64,000 bases of DNA from NCBI RefSeq assembly GCF_002080455.1, contig NZ_CP020555.1, forward strand, positions 7,492,501 through 7,556,500, in the 5' to 3' direction. This document shows, piece after piece, positions 50,669-59,372 of the stretch. The notes beneath the pieces were generated by a model, which saw nothing but the letters and a program-made list of their open reading frames with translations, made no database searches and was not told the origin of the DNA. The DNA comes from Streptomyces sp. Sge12 (GTDB taxonomy: Bacteria > Actinomycetota > Actinomycetes > Streptomycetales > Streptomycetaceae). The stretch's first letter is position 1. Each line of letters begins with the position of its first letter. Made by a program: the position numbers and the translations under genes.

Positions 50669-52174
50669 ATGGGCAAGAGCCCTTATGACCATGTCGTGGT
50701 GGGGGCCGGGACCGCCGGATGCGTGATTGCCTCCCGGCTTTCGGAACGCCCCGGCGTGCGGGTGCTGTTGTTGGAAGCGGGAGCCCGGGACGCGACCGAC
50801 GCGATGGCATCTCCATGGGGATTCCTCGGCTTCGACGCGTCATCCCTGTGGCCGGGTGCCTCGACCGTGCAGGCCGGCACGGGCAGGGCCGCCGACGTAC
50901 TGCGCGGTAGAGCGCTCGGCGGATCGTCGAGCATCAACGGCCTCTACCACCTGCGGGGGCACCGCTCCGGTTACGACGAATGGCCCGGACTCGGCGCGCC
51001 GGGCTGGGGTTTCGACGATCTGCTGCCCTGCTTCCGCCGCAGCGAGAGTGCTCGCAGTCGTGATGCTTCCGTGCGGGGCACGGACGGGCCGGTCGTGGTC
51101 GCCCCGGTCCCGGAACCCCATCCCCTGGCCACGGCGTGCGTCGACGCCGCGCTACAGGCTGGGTTCACACGCGCCGATGACATCGGCGCCGGGCTGGAGA
51201 CAGGGTTCGGGTGGAGCGACATGAATCTGCCCGGCGGTACCCGCCAGAGCGCGGCGGACGGCTACATCCGTCCGTTCCTCGACCGGCCGAACCTGGACGT
51301 CGTCACCGATGCGACCGTGCAGCGGCTGCACACCACCGCGGGCCGCTGCACCGGCGTCGAGTACACCCTGGGCGGCGAGCACCTGTCCGTCGAGAGCGCC
51401 GAGGTCGTACTGACCGCGGGGGCCATCGGTTCCGCACACCTCCTGCTGCTGTCAGGGATCGGCCCGGCACAACACCTTGACGAACACGGCATCGAAGTCG
51501 TCGTCGATCTACCGGGAGTGGGCTCCCATCTGCAGGACCATCCGATGGCGGGCGTCGTGTACGAGGCCAGCCGGCCCGTACCGTTCCTGCCGGCCAACCC
51601 ACCGGCCGAAATGATGGGCCTGCTGTACAGCGACCCCGCCGCGACCCGGCCGGACCTTCAGGTCTACGTTGTCGCCGCACCACTCCCGTCGCCATGGGGC
51701 CGGTCTCCGGCCAACGGCTACTCCATCGCCTTCTCCGCGATGGCTCCGCACAGCAGCGGTACCGTGCGCCTGGCGGACGCCCATCCCGCCAGCGCTCCCG
51801 TGGTCGACCCCGGATACCTGAGCGATGACCGTGACCTGGAGGTCATGCGCAAGGGCCTGGCCGTGGCGCGCCGCATCGGGGAGGCCGACGCGTTCGCCGC
51901 CTGGCGCAAGCAGGAAGCGGTACCGGGCTCGGGAACGAGCGGCGAATCCGTGGACGCGTTCATCCGCCAGGCCACCGGCCCCTACTTCCACTTCACCGGC
52001 ACCTGCCGCATGGGAACCGACGCCGAAGCCGTCGTCGACCCTGCCGACCTTCGTGTTCATGGGATGGCAGGACTGCGGGTCGCCGATGCCTCGGTGATGC
52101 CGTCCATCCCCTCGGCCAACACCAACGCGACCGTCTACGCCATCGCCGAACGGGCCGCCGAACTGATCGCCTGA
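50669..52174 (+). CDS. GMC-family FAD oxidoreductase (choline dehydrogenase-like)
   Basis: 501 aa, ATG at 50669 with GCGGAG six bases upstream. GMC signatures: VVVGAGTAGCVIASRLSE (FAD), LGGSSSINGLYHLRG (PS00623-like), AGAIGSAHLLLLSGIGP (PS00624), and the catalytic C-terminal His region GPYFHFTGTCRMG with SANTNATVYAIAERAA. It oxidises an alcohol to aldehyde with FAD. It precedes an IMPase-like gene and an NADP-binding oxidoreductase on the same strand, but gaps of 260 and 40 bases mean only the last two need be cotranscribed. Confidence 0.92.
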   Translation: MGKSPYDHVVVGAGTAGCVIASRLSERPGVRVLLLEAGARDATDAMASPWGFLGFDASSLWPGASTVQAGTGRAADVLRGRALGGSSSINGLYHLRGHRSGYDEWPGLGAPGWGFDDLLPCFRRSESARSRDASVRGTDGPVVVAPVPEPHPLATACVDAALQAGFTRADDIGAGLETGFGWSDMNLPGGTRQSAADGYIRPFLDRPNLDVVTDATVQRLHTTAGRCTGVEYTLGGEHLSVESAEVVLTAGAIGSAHLLLLSGIGPAQHLDEHGIEVVVDLPGVGSHLQDHPMAGVVYEASRPVPFLPANPPAEMMGLLYSDPAATRPDLQVYVVAAPLPSPWGRSPANGYSIAFSAMAPHSSGTVRLADAHPASAPVVDPGYLSDDRDLEVMRKGLAVARRIGEADAFAAWRKQEAVPGSGTSGESVDAFIRQATGPYFHFTGTCRMGTDAEAVVDPADLRVHGMAGLRVADASVMPSIPSANTNATVYAIAERAAELIA

Positions 52175-52434
52175 GCCTTCCTCAGCGCCCACGGCGGCGC
52201 TTCCCCCACTCGTTCATCCCTCCCGGTCGTGCGCCGGATGCAGCCCGGCCACCGGCTGATCGCAGGGCGGCGACCTTCAGCCGCGCGGCGGATCGCGTCG
52301 AGCAGGCTCGCATCCCACTGCATCCGAGTGCTCCTGCCGTCCTTGTCATGCGTGTGAAGCCAATGACGGGGCTGTAGACCCCCGGGACGAAAACGGCCGA
52401 CCCCAACACCCCCACCTCAGACGGGAATACCACC

Positions 52435-53253
52435 ATGTCCGAAACCCTTAAGACCACAGACGTCGCCACCTCCGACGCCGACCTGCTCGACCAGACTGCG
52501 GTCGCCGTGCGCGCAGCGGGCTCGGCGCTGCGCGCACGCTTCGGCGACGTGGTCCGCTACCGGACCCGCGAAGAACTGATGCGCGCACTCGCCGCCAACG
52601 ACGACACGGCCCTCGACATCTTGCGCCCCCGCCTCACGCGCCTGCGCCCCGACGCCGGGTGGGTGGAGGACGAACTGGACGGCGGAGCGCTGCCGTCCGG
52701 CGAATGGTGGGTCGTGGATCCGGCCGAAGGCAACGTCAACCACCTGCACGCCCTGCCCGAGTGGGCGGTGACCGCCACCCTCGTACGCGAGAACCAGCCC
52801 GTACTCACCGCAGTCCACCTGCCGTTGACAGGCGAGACCTACACCGCGCTCACCGGCGCGGGCGCCCATCTCGACGACCGCCCGCTGCACGTCTCCCGGA
52901 CCACGGACCTCGGCCTGAGCATCGTGGCCACCAGCCAGGCGCGGCCGGACGAGGACGAGAAGGTCGTGCGACGCGTCGGCTCCTCGATCACCGCGATGCT
53001 CTTCGACGCGCTCGTCGTCCGTACCTCCGTGCCCGCGACCCTGCACCTGCTGAACGTGGCCGCCGGCCGGATCGACGCCTTCTGGCAGTTCGCCGGCGCC
53101 CGCGCCGACCTGCTTCCCGGGGCGCTGCTCGTCACCGAGTCCGGCGGACGCATCTCCGACGCCGAGGGCCGTCCCTGGACCCCGCAGAGCGAAAGCTTCC
53201 TGGCCACCGCCCCCGGCGTCCACACCCAGGCCGTCGCCGCACTCTCGCGCTGA
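52435..53253 (+). CDS. inositol-monophosphatase-like protein with altered metal motif
   Basis: 272 aa. The fold of the IMPase/CysQ/FBPase family is evident: early helix (LLDQTAVAVRAAGSALRARFG), GWVEDELDG in place of the first Glu motif, WWVVDPAEGNVNHLHALPEWAVTATL for the DPxDGTxNF motif, and GALLVTESGG near the C-terminus. The second Asp of the metal-binding DPxDGT is Glu and the Thr is Asn, so phosphatase activity is uncertain. Followed after 40 bases by the NADP-binding gene. The 260 bases before it contain no clear gene. Confidence 0.75.
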   Translation: MSETLKTTDVATSDADLLDQTAVAVRAAGSALRARFGDVVRYRTREELMRALAANDDTALDILRPRLTRLRPDAGWVEDELDGGALPSGEWWVVDPAEGNVNHLHALPEWAVTATLVRENQPVLTAVHLPLTGETYTALTGAGAHLDDRPLHVSRTTDLGLSIVATSQARPDEDEKVVRRVGSSITAMLFDALVVRTSVPATLHLLNVAAGRIDAFWQFAGARADLLPGALLVTESGGRISDAEGRPWTPQSESFLATAPGVHTQAVAALSR

Positions 53254-53293
53254 CCCGCACCACAACGTCCACGCACAGAAGGACCAGATCACC

Positions 53294-53890
53294 ATGACCA
53301 CGATCGCAGTTCTCGGAAACGGCTGCGTCGGCGGCAACCTGGCCAAAGCCCTCACCCAGGCAGGGCACGAGGTGACGGTGGCGGACCGCGCGCCGGGTGC
53401 CGCCGCCGACGCTGCCCGGACATCCCGGGTCGTCATCAACGCCACCCCGGGCGATGGCTCATTGGACCGGCTCGCCGCCCTGCGCGACGAACTGCACGGC
53501 AAGATCCTCATCGACGTCTCCAACGCCACCGTCGACGGACCGGACGGACTGCCCGCCGACCTGATCTACCCCGGCTCGAGCCTCGCCGAGCAACTCCAGG
53601 AAGCCCTCCCCGAAACACAGGTCGTGAAGACCCTCAACACCATGCTCTTCCCGGTGATGACCGCGCCGGCCACGCTCGCCGAGGCGCCGACCGTGTTCCT
53701 CTCCGGCGAGGACCCGCGGGCCAAGCAGACGGTCGGCGAACTGCTCACCGACCTCGGCTGGCACAAGGAGTGGATCACCGACCTCGGCGGGATCCGGACC
53801 GCCCGCGCCACGGAGGCCGCCATCCTGTTCGTACCGCACGTCATCCGCTCCATCGGATTCACCCCCTTCGCGATCTCGATCGCGCGCTGA
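53294..53890 (+). CDS. NADPH-dependent F420-reductase-like / NAD(P)-binding oxidoreductase
   Basis: 198 aa, ATG behind AGAAGGA. Short Rossmann protein of the F420_oxidored type: AVLGNGCVGGNLAKALTQAGHEVTVADR, then VVINATPGDG, ILIDVSN, and VVKTLNTMLFPVM. Members transfer hydride between NADPH and F420 or reduce unknown substrates; they are also found in stress-related operons with AraC or TetR regulators. Likely cotranscribed with the IMPase-like gene. A long terminator hairpin (54147-54200) follows. Confidence 0.85.
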   Translation: MTTIAVLGNGCVGGNLAKALTQAGHEVTVADRAPGAAADAARTSRVVINATPGDGSLDRLAALRDELHGKILIDVSNATVDGPDGLPADLIYPGSSLAEQLQEALPETQVVKTLNTMLFPVMTAPATLAEAPTVFLSGEDPRAKQTVGELLTDLGWHKEWITDLGGIRTARATEAAILFVPHVIRSIGFTPFAISIAR

Positions 53891-54146
53891 CTGTCGAGCC
53901 GCGTCGGCTGCGGCTGACCGGCGCCGGCGCCGGCATCGATGGGTAGCGGCGGCCGGCCAGCGAGCCTCCTGGTCATCGAGCGTGTGGGCGACGCCCGAGC
54001 CGGTGGACGAGGTTCTGCGGCGTGCCGTAAGCGGGACCGCCGGCCGGGACCCTGGCCGGCGTTCTCGGCCGTCTCGGTGCCGTCGGGCAGACCGGGAGAC
54101 GCGCTCCCGCATACATGCACAAGTTCGACAGGGAGGACGGAGCGCG

Positions 54147-54200
54147 AACGCGGCTCCTGGTGATCAGGCTTCTCTCGGCCTGATCACCAGGAGCCGCGTT
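54147..54200 (+). terminator. 23-bp perfect hairpin with T-rich tail
   Basis: Arms of 23 bases (starting AACGCGGCTCCTGG) pair perfectly around an eight-base loop and are followed by TCTCGTT, so the right arm plus tail gives TTTCTCGTT. It lies 257 bases after the F420-reductase-like gene and before the AraC gene. The rest of 53891-54423 shows no gene. Confidence 0.7.
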
Positions 54201-54423
54201 TCTCGTTGCCGACCTGAGCGAACCGACCCGACCACCACGGCGCGTACTCGGGCGATGAGTTCATCTCGCCGATTCGGAAGCATCCGCTCCGACCCTCGAC
54301 CACTGCCCTGCGGGCCGTCCGTAGGAAGATTGACACAGCGCCCACATGAGCCATGGCGACGCCTACGGAACACGATCACCACAGGATGGCGTTGAAGCAG
54401 TGAGTACGAGGAACCGGAGAGGG

Positions 54424-55431
54424 ATGCACAGCACAGGAGCGGAGGTCGACGGCGCGCGCGGGGTGTTCGCGGTGGATTCGACCGCCCCTGGCGCCGCACC
54501 GCAGGGACTCGACGCCTTCCGGCGCGGGTGGGAGGCGCAGATCGGCGACGATGTCTTCCAACTCCCGGCCTTCAGCCCGGACACGATCGGTGACTTCCGG
54601 GTCAAGGGCAACGTGGCCAAGGTGCACGGCGCGGCGATCGCCGATCTGCACGCCGCATCGGCAACCCGGACCGCGGACGTCCCGGGCGGCGATCAGGATC
54701 TGGTTGCCATGTACGTAGTGCGGCGCGGTGCATGGACCCTGGGCGGCCCGCCCGCTTACGGCGACCAGACCGTGTCGGCCGGGCAGTTCCTCGTCCGGCA
54801 CCTCGGGCGGCTGACGGCCTTCGAGACGTCGGCGGACCTCACGGCGAAGTTCGTCGTCCTGCCCCCCGACGAGCTCAAACCCCTGCTCGGGAACCGGGTC
54901 ATCACCGGGTCGGCGGACTCGGCCGAGATGCGCTTGCTGTCGGCCCTCACAGACATGATCCACATAACCGTGGCCGACCTCGGCCCGGCCGGTGTGGCAG
55001 CCGCCCACGGCACCCTGATCGAACTGACCAAGGCGGTCCTGAAGGGCCGGTTCGACGACGTGGAACCCCGGCTGGCTCCCGCCCTCACCCAGGCGGCCAA
55101 GGACCTCGCGGACCGGCGGCTCGCTGATCCCGAACTCTCTCCGGCGATGCTCGCGCGTGAACTCAACGTCTCCGTCCGTACGCTGCACCGGGCATTCGCC
55201 GCGGCCGGTGAGCAGGTCAGCACCTACATCCGCCACCGGCGACTGCACGAGGCCCGGCTCGCGCTTGTCGCGCCGTCAGGTCGCCTGAGCATCTCGGAAC
55301 TCGCCGCACACTGGCAGTTCGCGGACGGCAGTCACTTCACGCGGGCCTTCAAGAAGCACTTCGGTCAGACGCCCACTGAGTACGCACGCTCGACCGCAGC
55401 AGCCAAGCGCTCGCCGGACCGACACCCGTGA
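54424..55431 (+). CDS. AraC-family transcriptional regulator
   Basis: 335 aa from ATG at 54424 (GGAGAGGG directly ahead); GTG 54400 and ATG 54346 are in-frame alternatives. N-terminal about 190 residues form an AraC_binding_2-like cupin region (LVAMYVVRRGAWTLG, SAGQFLVRHLGRLTAFE). C-terminal HTH_18 has both helix-turn-helix units: SPAMLARELNVSVRTLHRAFAAAG and SISELAAHWQFADGSHFTRAFKKHFGQTPTEY. Possible targets are its own promoter and the adjoining oxidoreductase genes, which lie upstream on the same strand. Confidence 0.9.
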   Translation: MHSTGAEVDGARGVFAVDSTAPGAAPQGLDAFRRGWEAQIGDDVFQLPAFSPDTIGDFRVKGNVAKVHGAAIADLHAASATRTADVPGGDQDLVAMYVVRRGAWTLGGPPAYGDQTVSAGQFLVRHLGRLTAFETSADLTAKFVVLPPDELKPLLGNRVITGSADSAEMRLLSALTDMIHITVADLGPAGVAAAHGTLIELTKAVLKGRFDDVEPRLAPALTQAAKDLADRRLADPELSPAMLARELNVSVRTLHRAFAAAGEQVSTYIRHRRLHEARLALVAPSGRLSISELAAHWQFADGSHFTRAFKKHFGQTPTEYARSTAAAKRSPDRHP

Positions 55432-55871
55432 GGTTGCGCGTTCAGCGTGAGGCTCTGGGCGGCTCGGCATTCCCCGGCGCTCCCAGAACGAGGACGCGGC
55501 GGGCGGCCCCGACCACGAGCGGCCGCCACGGCGGCATGTACGGAAAGGTGTCCAAGTCGGATTCGCAGTACCCCAGTTGGCCGCGACAGCGCTGCAAAGC
55601 GCTGGGCCCCCTGGCCGACGGCCCCTGGCCGTGCGGGGAAGCGAACCTCCAGGGCAATCCTCTGCTGAGCTGAAGCTGCCGGCGTCACGTGGGCGGAGTC
55701 TGCGGCTGAGCATGCAGAGCTGCCGCTGAGCGTTGCAGTCGGCCGGAACCGCGCAGGAGGCGCCCCTACGACGTCTACGGACCCGGCTGAGCCAGAGCCT
55801 CGACCGGGCCGCGCACGCACGCGCGCGAAAAGGAGATGCCGGCCCTTGGCCTGCGCAGACAGGATGTCTCC
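55432..55871. other. 440-base gap without supported gene
   Basis: Short frames only, none with a ribosome site. A palindrome CAGCGC-TGCAAA-GCGCTG occurs at 55588-55605. Composition is less biased than in genes nearby, consistent with degraded DNA. Confidence 0.4.
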
Positions 55872-56324
55872 ATGTCGACCGACGTCAGCGGAATGATCGA
55901 ATGCCGGCCCGGCGCCCGCCTATGGGGCCCCGACGACGAGGACTCCGTATGGGAGGTCGGCATCGACCTCTTCCTCCTCAACAGGGGCAACGCCTACGAC
56001 GGCCTGGCCTGCCTGTTCGGTGTCCGCAACTCCTTCGGCTTCCGTCCCCTCGCGGAAGATCGCGGCTTCCCGGACGACGCCTCGGATGGGCTGCGAGATG
56101 AGTTCGCCGGCCACGGAGGCCCCCACGATGTGCACGGGACCACCTGGCTGACCTGGGCCGAGCTGGAGACCACGGACTGGCAGGAGACCAACGCCGCAGG
56201 CACACGAACCCGTGCCTCAGCCGCAGGGATCGACACCGACTGGGGCCGGGTCTGGAGCGTCATGCGCATCCTCAGCGAGGTCCATGGGGCCGAGAACGTA
56301 CGCCTCGTCGCCTGGTTCCACTGA
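55872..56324 (+). CDS. hypothetical protein, acidic and Trp-rich
   Basis: 150 aa from ATG at 55872; an ATG at 55836, abutting AAGGAG, would add 12 residues. A beta-rich N-terminus (MIECRPGARLWGPDDEDSVWEV) leads to LFLLNRGNAYDGLACLFGVRN and an acidic middle with GTTWLTWAELETTDW. It ends with a helix and strand (VMRILSEVHGAENVRLVAWF). Looks like an intact cytoplasmic protein of a small conserved actinobacterial family, but I do not recognise it. Confidence 0.6.
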   Translation: MSTDVSGMIECRPGARLWGPDDEDSVWEVGIDLFLLNRGNAYDGLACLFGVRNSFGFRPLAEDRGFPDDASDGLRDEFAGHGGPHDVHGTTWLTWAELETTDWQETNAAGTRTRASAAGIDTDWGRVWSVMRILSEVHGAENVRLVAWFH

Positions 56325-56455
56325 CTGACCCGGGGCTGCTTACCTGGTCGGCCAGTCAGCGCGGTAGGCAGCGGGCACCGAGGCGGTTCGAGGTACTGCG
56401 AACGGAGGAGGTTCGGCTCGGCGCGTCCGCAGGAGCTCACGGATCGTGGTGCTGC

Positions 56456-56486
56456 GGTCCATGGGTCCATGGGTCCATGGGTCCAT
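56456..56486. repeat. GGTCCATG tandem repeat, 3.9 copies
   Basis: Eight-base unit repeated without error in the gap between the hypothetical protein gene and the broken SDR gene. It may mark a slippage-prone or recombined joint close to the SDR inversion. Confidence 0.85.
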
Positions 56487-56617
56487 CGAACGGCGGGCTG
56501 AGGGGGCAGCGGAAGGGGTACTGCTGGCCCCCGGACGAACACGCCCGGGTACGGACCCCCGCGGCGGGGTGGGCGGGTGGTTGGCTGGACAGCGGACCTG
56601 CCCCACCTCACCGGGGC

Positions 56618-56762
56618 GCCGGCATGCGAGTTCCCGGCGTTGTTGACCAGGACATCGATGCGTCCGAAGCGGTCGACGGCCGCCTGGGCGGCGGCTTCTG
56701 CCTCGTCCAGTCGGGTGACGTCCAGCTTCGTGACCAGCAAATTGTCCTGCGGACCGCCCAGA
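56618..56762 (-). pseudogene. inverted piece of a short-chain dehydrogenase gene
   Basis: On the minus strand about 48 codons read LLVTKLDVTRLDEAEAA ... RFGRIDVLVNNAGNSHAG, the stretch of a classical SDR that ends in the NNAG motif (residues about 50-95). It meets the plus-strand C-terminal half head to head at about 56763. The N-terminal TGxxxGxG cofactor segment is missing on both strands. Confidence 0.75.
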
Positions 56763-57290
56763 GTCCAGCAGATCGAGACGAACCTCTTCGGCCCCATGAA
56801 CGTGACCCGAGCCGTCCTGCCGATCATGCGCAGGCAGCGCGCCGGCCACATCATCACCCTGTCCTCCTCCGCCGGCATCATCGGACAGGAGTTCTGCGTC
56901 GCCTACGCCGCCTCCAAGTTCGGCGTCGCGGGCTGGATGGAATCCCTGCGCTACGACGTCGAGCCGTACAACATCCACACCACGGTCGTGAAACCCGGCT
57001 TCCTCCGCACCGAGTTGCTCGTGGACGCCTCCACCACCTGGCCCGAGCCGACCATCGCCGACTACGCCGAGCGCACCACCGCTACCGTCGCAGCCTGGAA
57101 GAGCATGAACGGGCAGCAGCCCGGCGACCCCGCCAAACTCGCTCGCGCCCTCCTGACCATCGCCGGCCAGAAGACGCCGCTGCTGCGCTTCGTCGCCGGC
57201 GCCGACGCGATCGAAGCGGTGAAGGCCAAGGCCCAGGAGCTCCTCGCGCGCCCGTACACGGAGCGGTGCACCCTGCTTGAGATCAGACAC
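56763..57290 (+). pseudogene. C-terminal half of the same short-chain dehydrogenase
   Basis: Frame reads QIETNLFGPMNVTRAVLP, IITLSSSAGI, then the catalytic YAASK and VKPGFLRTELL, continuing to AQELLARPYTE, where family similarity ends. Residues correspond to about 100-275 of an SDR, the direct continuation of the minus-strand piece. Together they show one gene split by an inversion of about 145 bases. The frame is open upstream but has no cofactor site, so it is not functional. Confidence 0.78.
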
Positions 57291-57353
57291 TCAGGACGTT
57301 TGCTTTCCTGGTGCGCTCGTGGCTTGCCTGTACCCGCATGACGAACCGGACCG

Positions 57354-58217
57354 CTACGCGGACGGTGTCCCGATCTCTTCCTCCCCCACCTGCTGACCGG
57401 GACGCAGCGAGCGGACGGGCGATCGGGGCGCGGCCGTGCGGAAGCGTACGGCCGCGCTCGTCACGATGCGGGACCGTGTCTGGCGGCCCGCTGCGCCCGA
57501 CTGGAGCTGACGGGCGAACAGGGCCGAGGGCGGTACCCCGAGCTCCTCGTCCAAGAGGCGCCAGAAGGCGACGTAGTGCCGTACCGCCTCCTGCATGTTC
57601 CCCTCCGCCAGGTGCGCGGCGACGACCGCGCGGTGCGCGCTCTCGCGTAGGGGTTCCGTCCGTACGCTGGTCAGGGCCGTCTCCAGGGCCAGCGCGTGCC
57701 GCCCCTCCCGGGCCAGGCCGTGGGCCAGTGCATCGAGGGCGTGCAGGCGCAACTGCCGCAGTCGTTCCCGTTCGAGGAGCACCCAGTCGTCTTCCCAACC
57801 GGGCAACAGCTCCCCGTCGCCGAACAGGACCGCCAGCACGGGTTCGGAGCCCCGTGCGACTGAGGACTGCACCACGCGCAGCGCCGTATCGGCGAGCACA
57901 CGGGCGTCCACGGTCACGGAATCCGTGATCGAGACCGTGTTCCTGCAGCAGGTGACCGGCGCGCGTTCGCCGCGGGGCAGCTTGCACAGGGCACTGCGCA
58001 GGCTGCCCCGGGCATGAGCCTCGGTGGCGTTCGGCCACAGCGTTCCTGCGAGGACCGTCCGGCTGACGCACGAACGCAATCCGACGAGGGCCAGCAGGCG
58101 TTGCGCGTTCGGGCACAGGTCCACGGCCTCGGCGCCGTACGCGAGCCGGAACTGGCCCAGCAGCCGCAAGTGGGGGAAAGGGGAGGGGGGTGATTCCGCG
58201 AGGTGCGTGCGATTCAT
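57354..58217 (-). CDS. SARP-like regulator, OmpR-type wHTH plus BTAD (copy 1)
   Basis: 287 aa from ATG at 58217. Winged-helix region about residues 15-105 (LRLLGQFRLAYGAEAV, LAGTLWPNATEAHARGSLRSALCKL) and bacterial transcriptional activator domain about 110-245 (LRQLRLHALDALAHGLAREGRHALALETA, AHRAVVAAHLAEGNMQEAVRHY). A basic 40-residue tail follows. This is the architecture of Streptomyces antibiotic regulatory proteins without extra domains. Highly similar to the regulator at 59373-60110; both bracket the ferritin-like gene. It lies 29 bases after that gene and is probably cotranscribed. Targets probably include this locus. Confidence 0.85.
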   Translation of the reverse strand: MNRTHLAESPPSPFPHLRLLGQFRLAYGAEAVDLCPNAQRLLALVGLRSCVSRTVLAGTLWPNATEAHARGSLRSALCKLPRGERAPVTCCRNTVSITDSVTVDARVLADTALRVVQSSVARGSEPVLAVLFGDGELLPGWEDDWVLLERERLRQLRLHALDALAHGLAREGRHALALETALTSVRTEPLRESAHRAVVAAHLAEGNMQEAVRHYVAFWRLLDEELGVPPSALFARQLQSGAAGRQTRSRIVTSAAVRFRTAAPRSPVRSLRPGQQVGEEEIGTPSA

Positions 58218-58246
58218 GGTCACTCTCAGAACTGGATGGGGGCGCT

Positions 58247-59305
58247 TCACGACGCCGTGTAGCGGAACTCCGGTCCGTAGTTCTTGCCACTGCTGTCGGG
58301 CAGGGCGAGCTTCATCAGCTTCTGGGCGGGGGAACGAAGCTTGCGCATCTCGCTGACCGCATCGTCCAGCAGGTCCGCGGCCACGTCGGGATGGTCCGGG
58401 TCTGCCGGCTGCCAGCTCTGCTCGAGGAGCCGCAACATCTCGCTGTAGGTGCCGTTGACCTTGTCGAGGAGTGCGATCACCTCGGGCGGCACGGTGGGTC
58501 CCCGCGGCCAGCCCCCTTCCGGCACGACCCCCATCGGGAAGGTGGGGAAGTCCCACTTGTCCGGGGGCAGGGGCGGGTCGTGCAGCTCATGCGCACAGAG
58601 GATCTTCCGGAACGCGTAGTAGTGGGCGAGTTCGCCGGACCCCGACCCGTTCGGGAACGGATTCTCGGGCGACGCGGAAGTTCCCTCGCCCTGCTCCTTG
58701 ATGACCGTGATGGCCGACTTGACGGCGTCGAGCGTCCTGAGTTCCTCGAGGGTGTTCCCCGAGCCGTGGTGCTCCATGTCTCGAATCACCTGCCGGTGGC
58801 CGGTGATCAGCTCCGGTTGAGCGCACAGGGCGTCCAGGATCGCGGTGTAGAAGGCACCGATGGAGGTGTAGGAGGCCGGGGCCGCCGACGGGAGCGGATG
58901 GTCGGGCTCCTCGATACTCGCGTACATCTCGACCGAGTGCTTGGTCAGCCCGCTCAGGGAGACCGTCAGTTCGGGCCGGACACCGCCCGGCAGTGGGCCG
59001 GGGTACCTCGGCACGAGCGTCTCGTCGGCGAGGCGGGGGTCACCGCCGACGGTGGTGAGCAGGTTGCAGGCGATACCGAGGTGCGACATCTCGTCGAACA
59101 CGATCGTACGCAAGGTACGCAGGACCGGATTCTGGCTCGTGTCGTTGATCGACCACATGCCGCACAGGTATGGAGGGAGGGTCGCGAGTTCCAGCAGGAT
59201 CGCCTGCTGCAGGGCGTCCCTCACCCACACGGCGTCATGCTCCTCCGCTGGCCGGCGCATCAACTCGACGATGCGGTTGCCCTGGGCATACTGAACGGCG
59301 TTCAC
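58247..59305 (-). CDS. ferritin-like protein (VioB-type domain)
   Basis: 352 aa from GTG at 59305, seven bases after AAGGAG; the ATG at 59311 sits only one base after it. All-helical ferritin-like domain with ligand-type residues in LLELATLPPYLCGMWSI and FDEMSHLGIACNLLTTVGG (ExxH), and a second ExxH in GELAHYYAFRKI. The family (Ferritin-like, as in the N-terminal part of iminophenylpyruvate dimer synthase VioB) is found as stand-alone proteins of unknown chemistry in actinobacteria; a di-iron or haem-type oxidase role is inference. It is flanked by two BTAD regulators in one minus-strand operon. Confidence 0.85.
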   Translation of the reverse strand: MNAVQYAQGNRIVELMRRPAEEHDAVWVRDALQQAILLELATLPPYLCGMWSINDTSQNPVLRTLRTIVFDEMSHLGIACNLLTTVGGDPRLADETLVPRYPGPLPGGVRPELTVSLSGLTKHSVEMYASIEEPDHPLPSAAPASYTSIGAFYTAILDALCAQPELITGHRQVIRDMEHHGSGNTLEELRTLDAVKSAITVIKEQGEGTSASPENPFPNGSGSGELAHYYAFRKILCAHELHDPPLPPDKWDFPTFPMGVVPEGGWPRGPTVPPEVIALLDKVNGTYSEMLRLLEQSWQPADPDHPDVAADLLDDAVSEMRKLRSPAQKLMKLALPDSSGKNYGPEFRYTAS

Positions 59306-59372
59306 GGCCATGCTCCTTTGGACGGGACGAGTCCCCGACACTCCATCCTCGGCGCTCGCCGTCACCGCACCG

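Noticed and set aside
52135..52323. 62-residue minus-strand frame between the GMC and IMPase-like genes
   Set aside because: First 20 codons look protein-like but it overlaps the GMC gene end and has no ribosome site or known family.
53459..54112. 217-residue minus-strand frame opposite the F420-reductase-like gene
   Set aside because: Antisense shadow; the plus-strand gene has a Rossmann motif and clear start.
40000..57300. Prophage or integrative conjugative element
   Set aside because: Only transposase remnants and truncated genes are present; no integrase, replication, transfer or structural phage genes were found.
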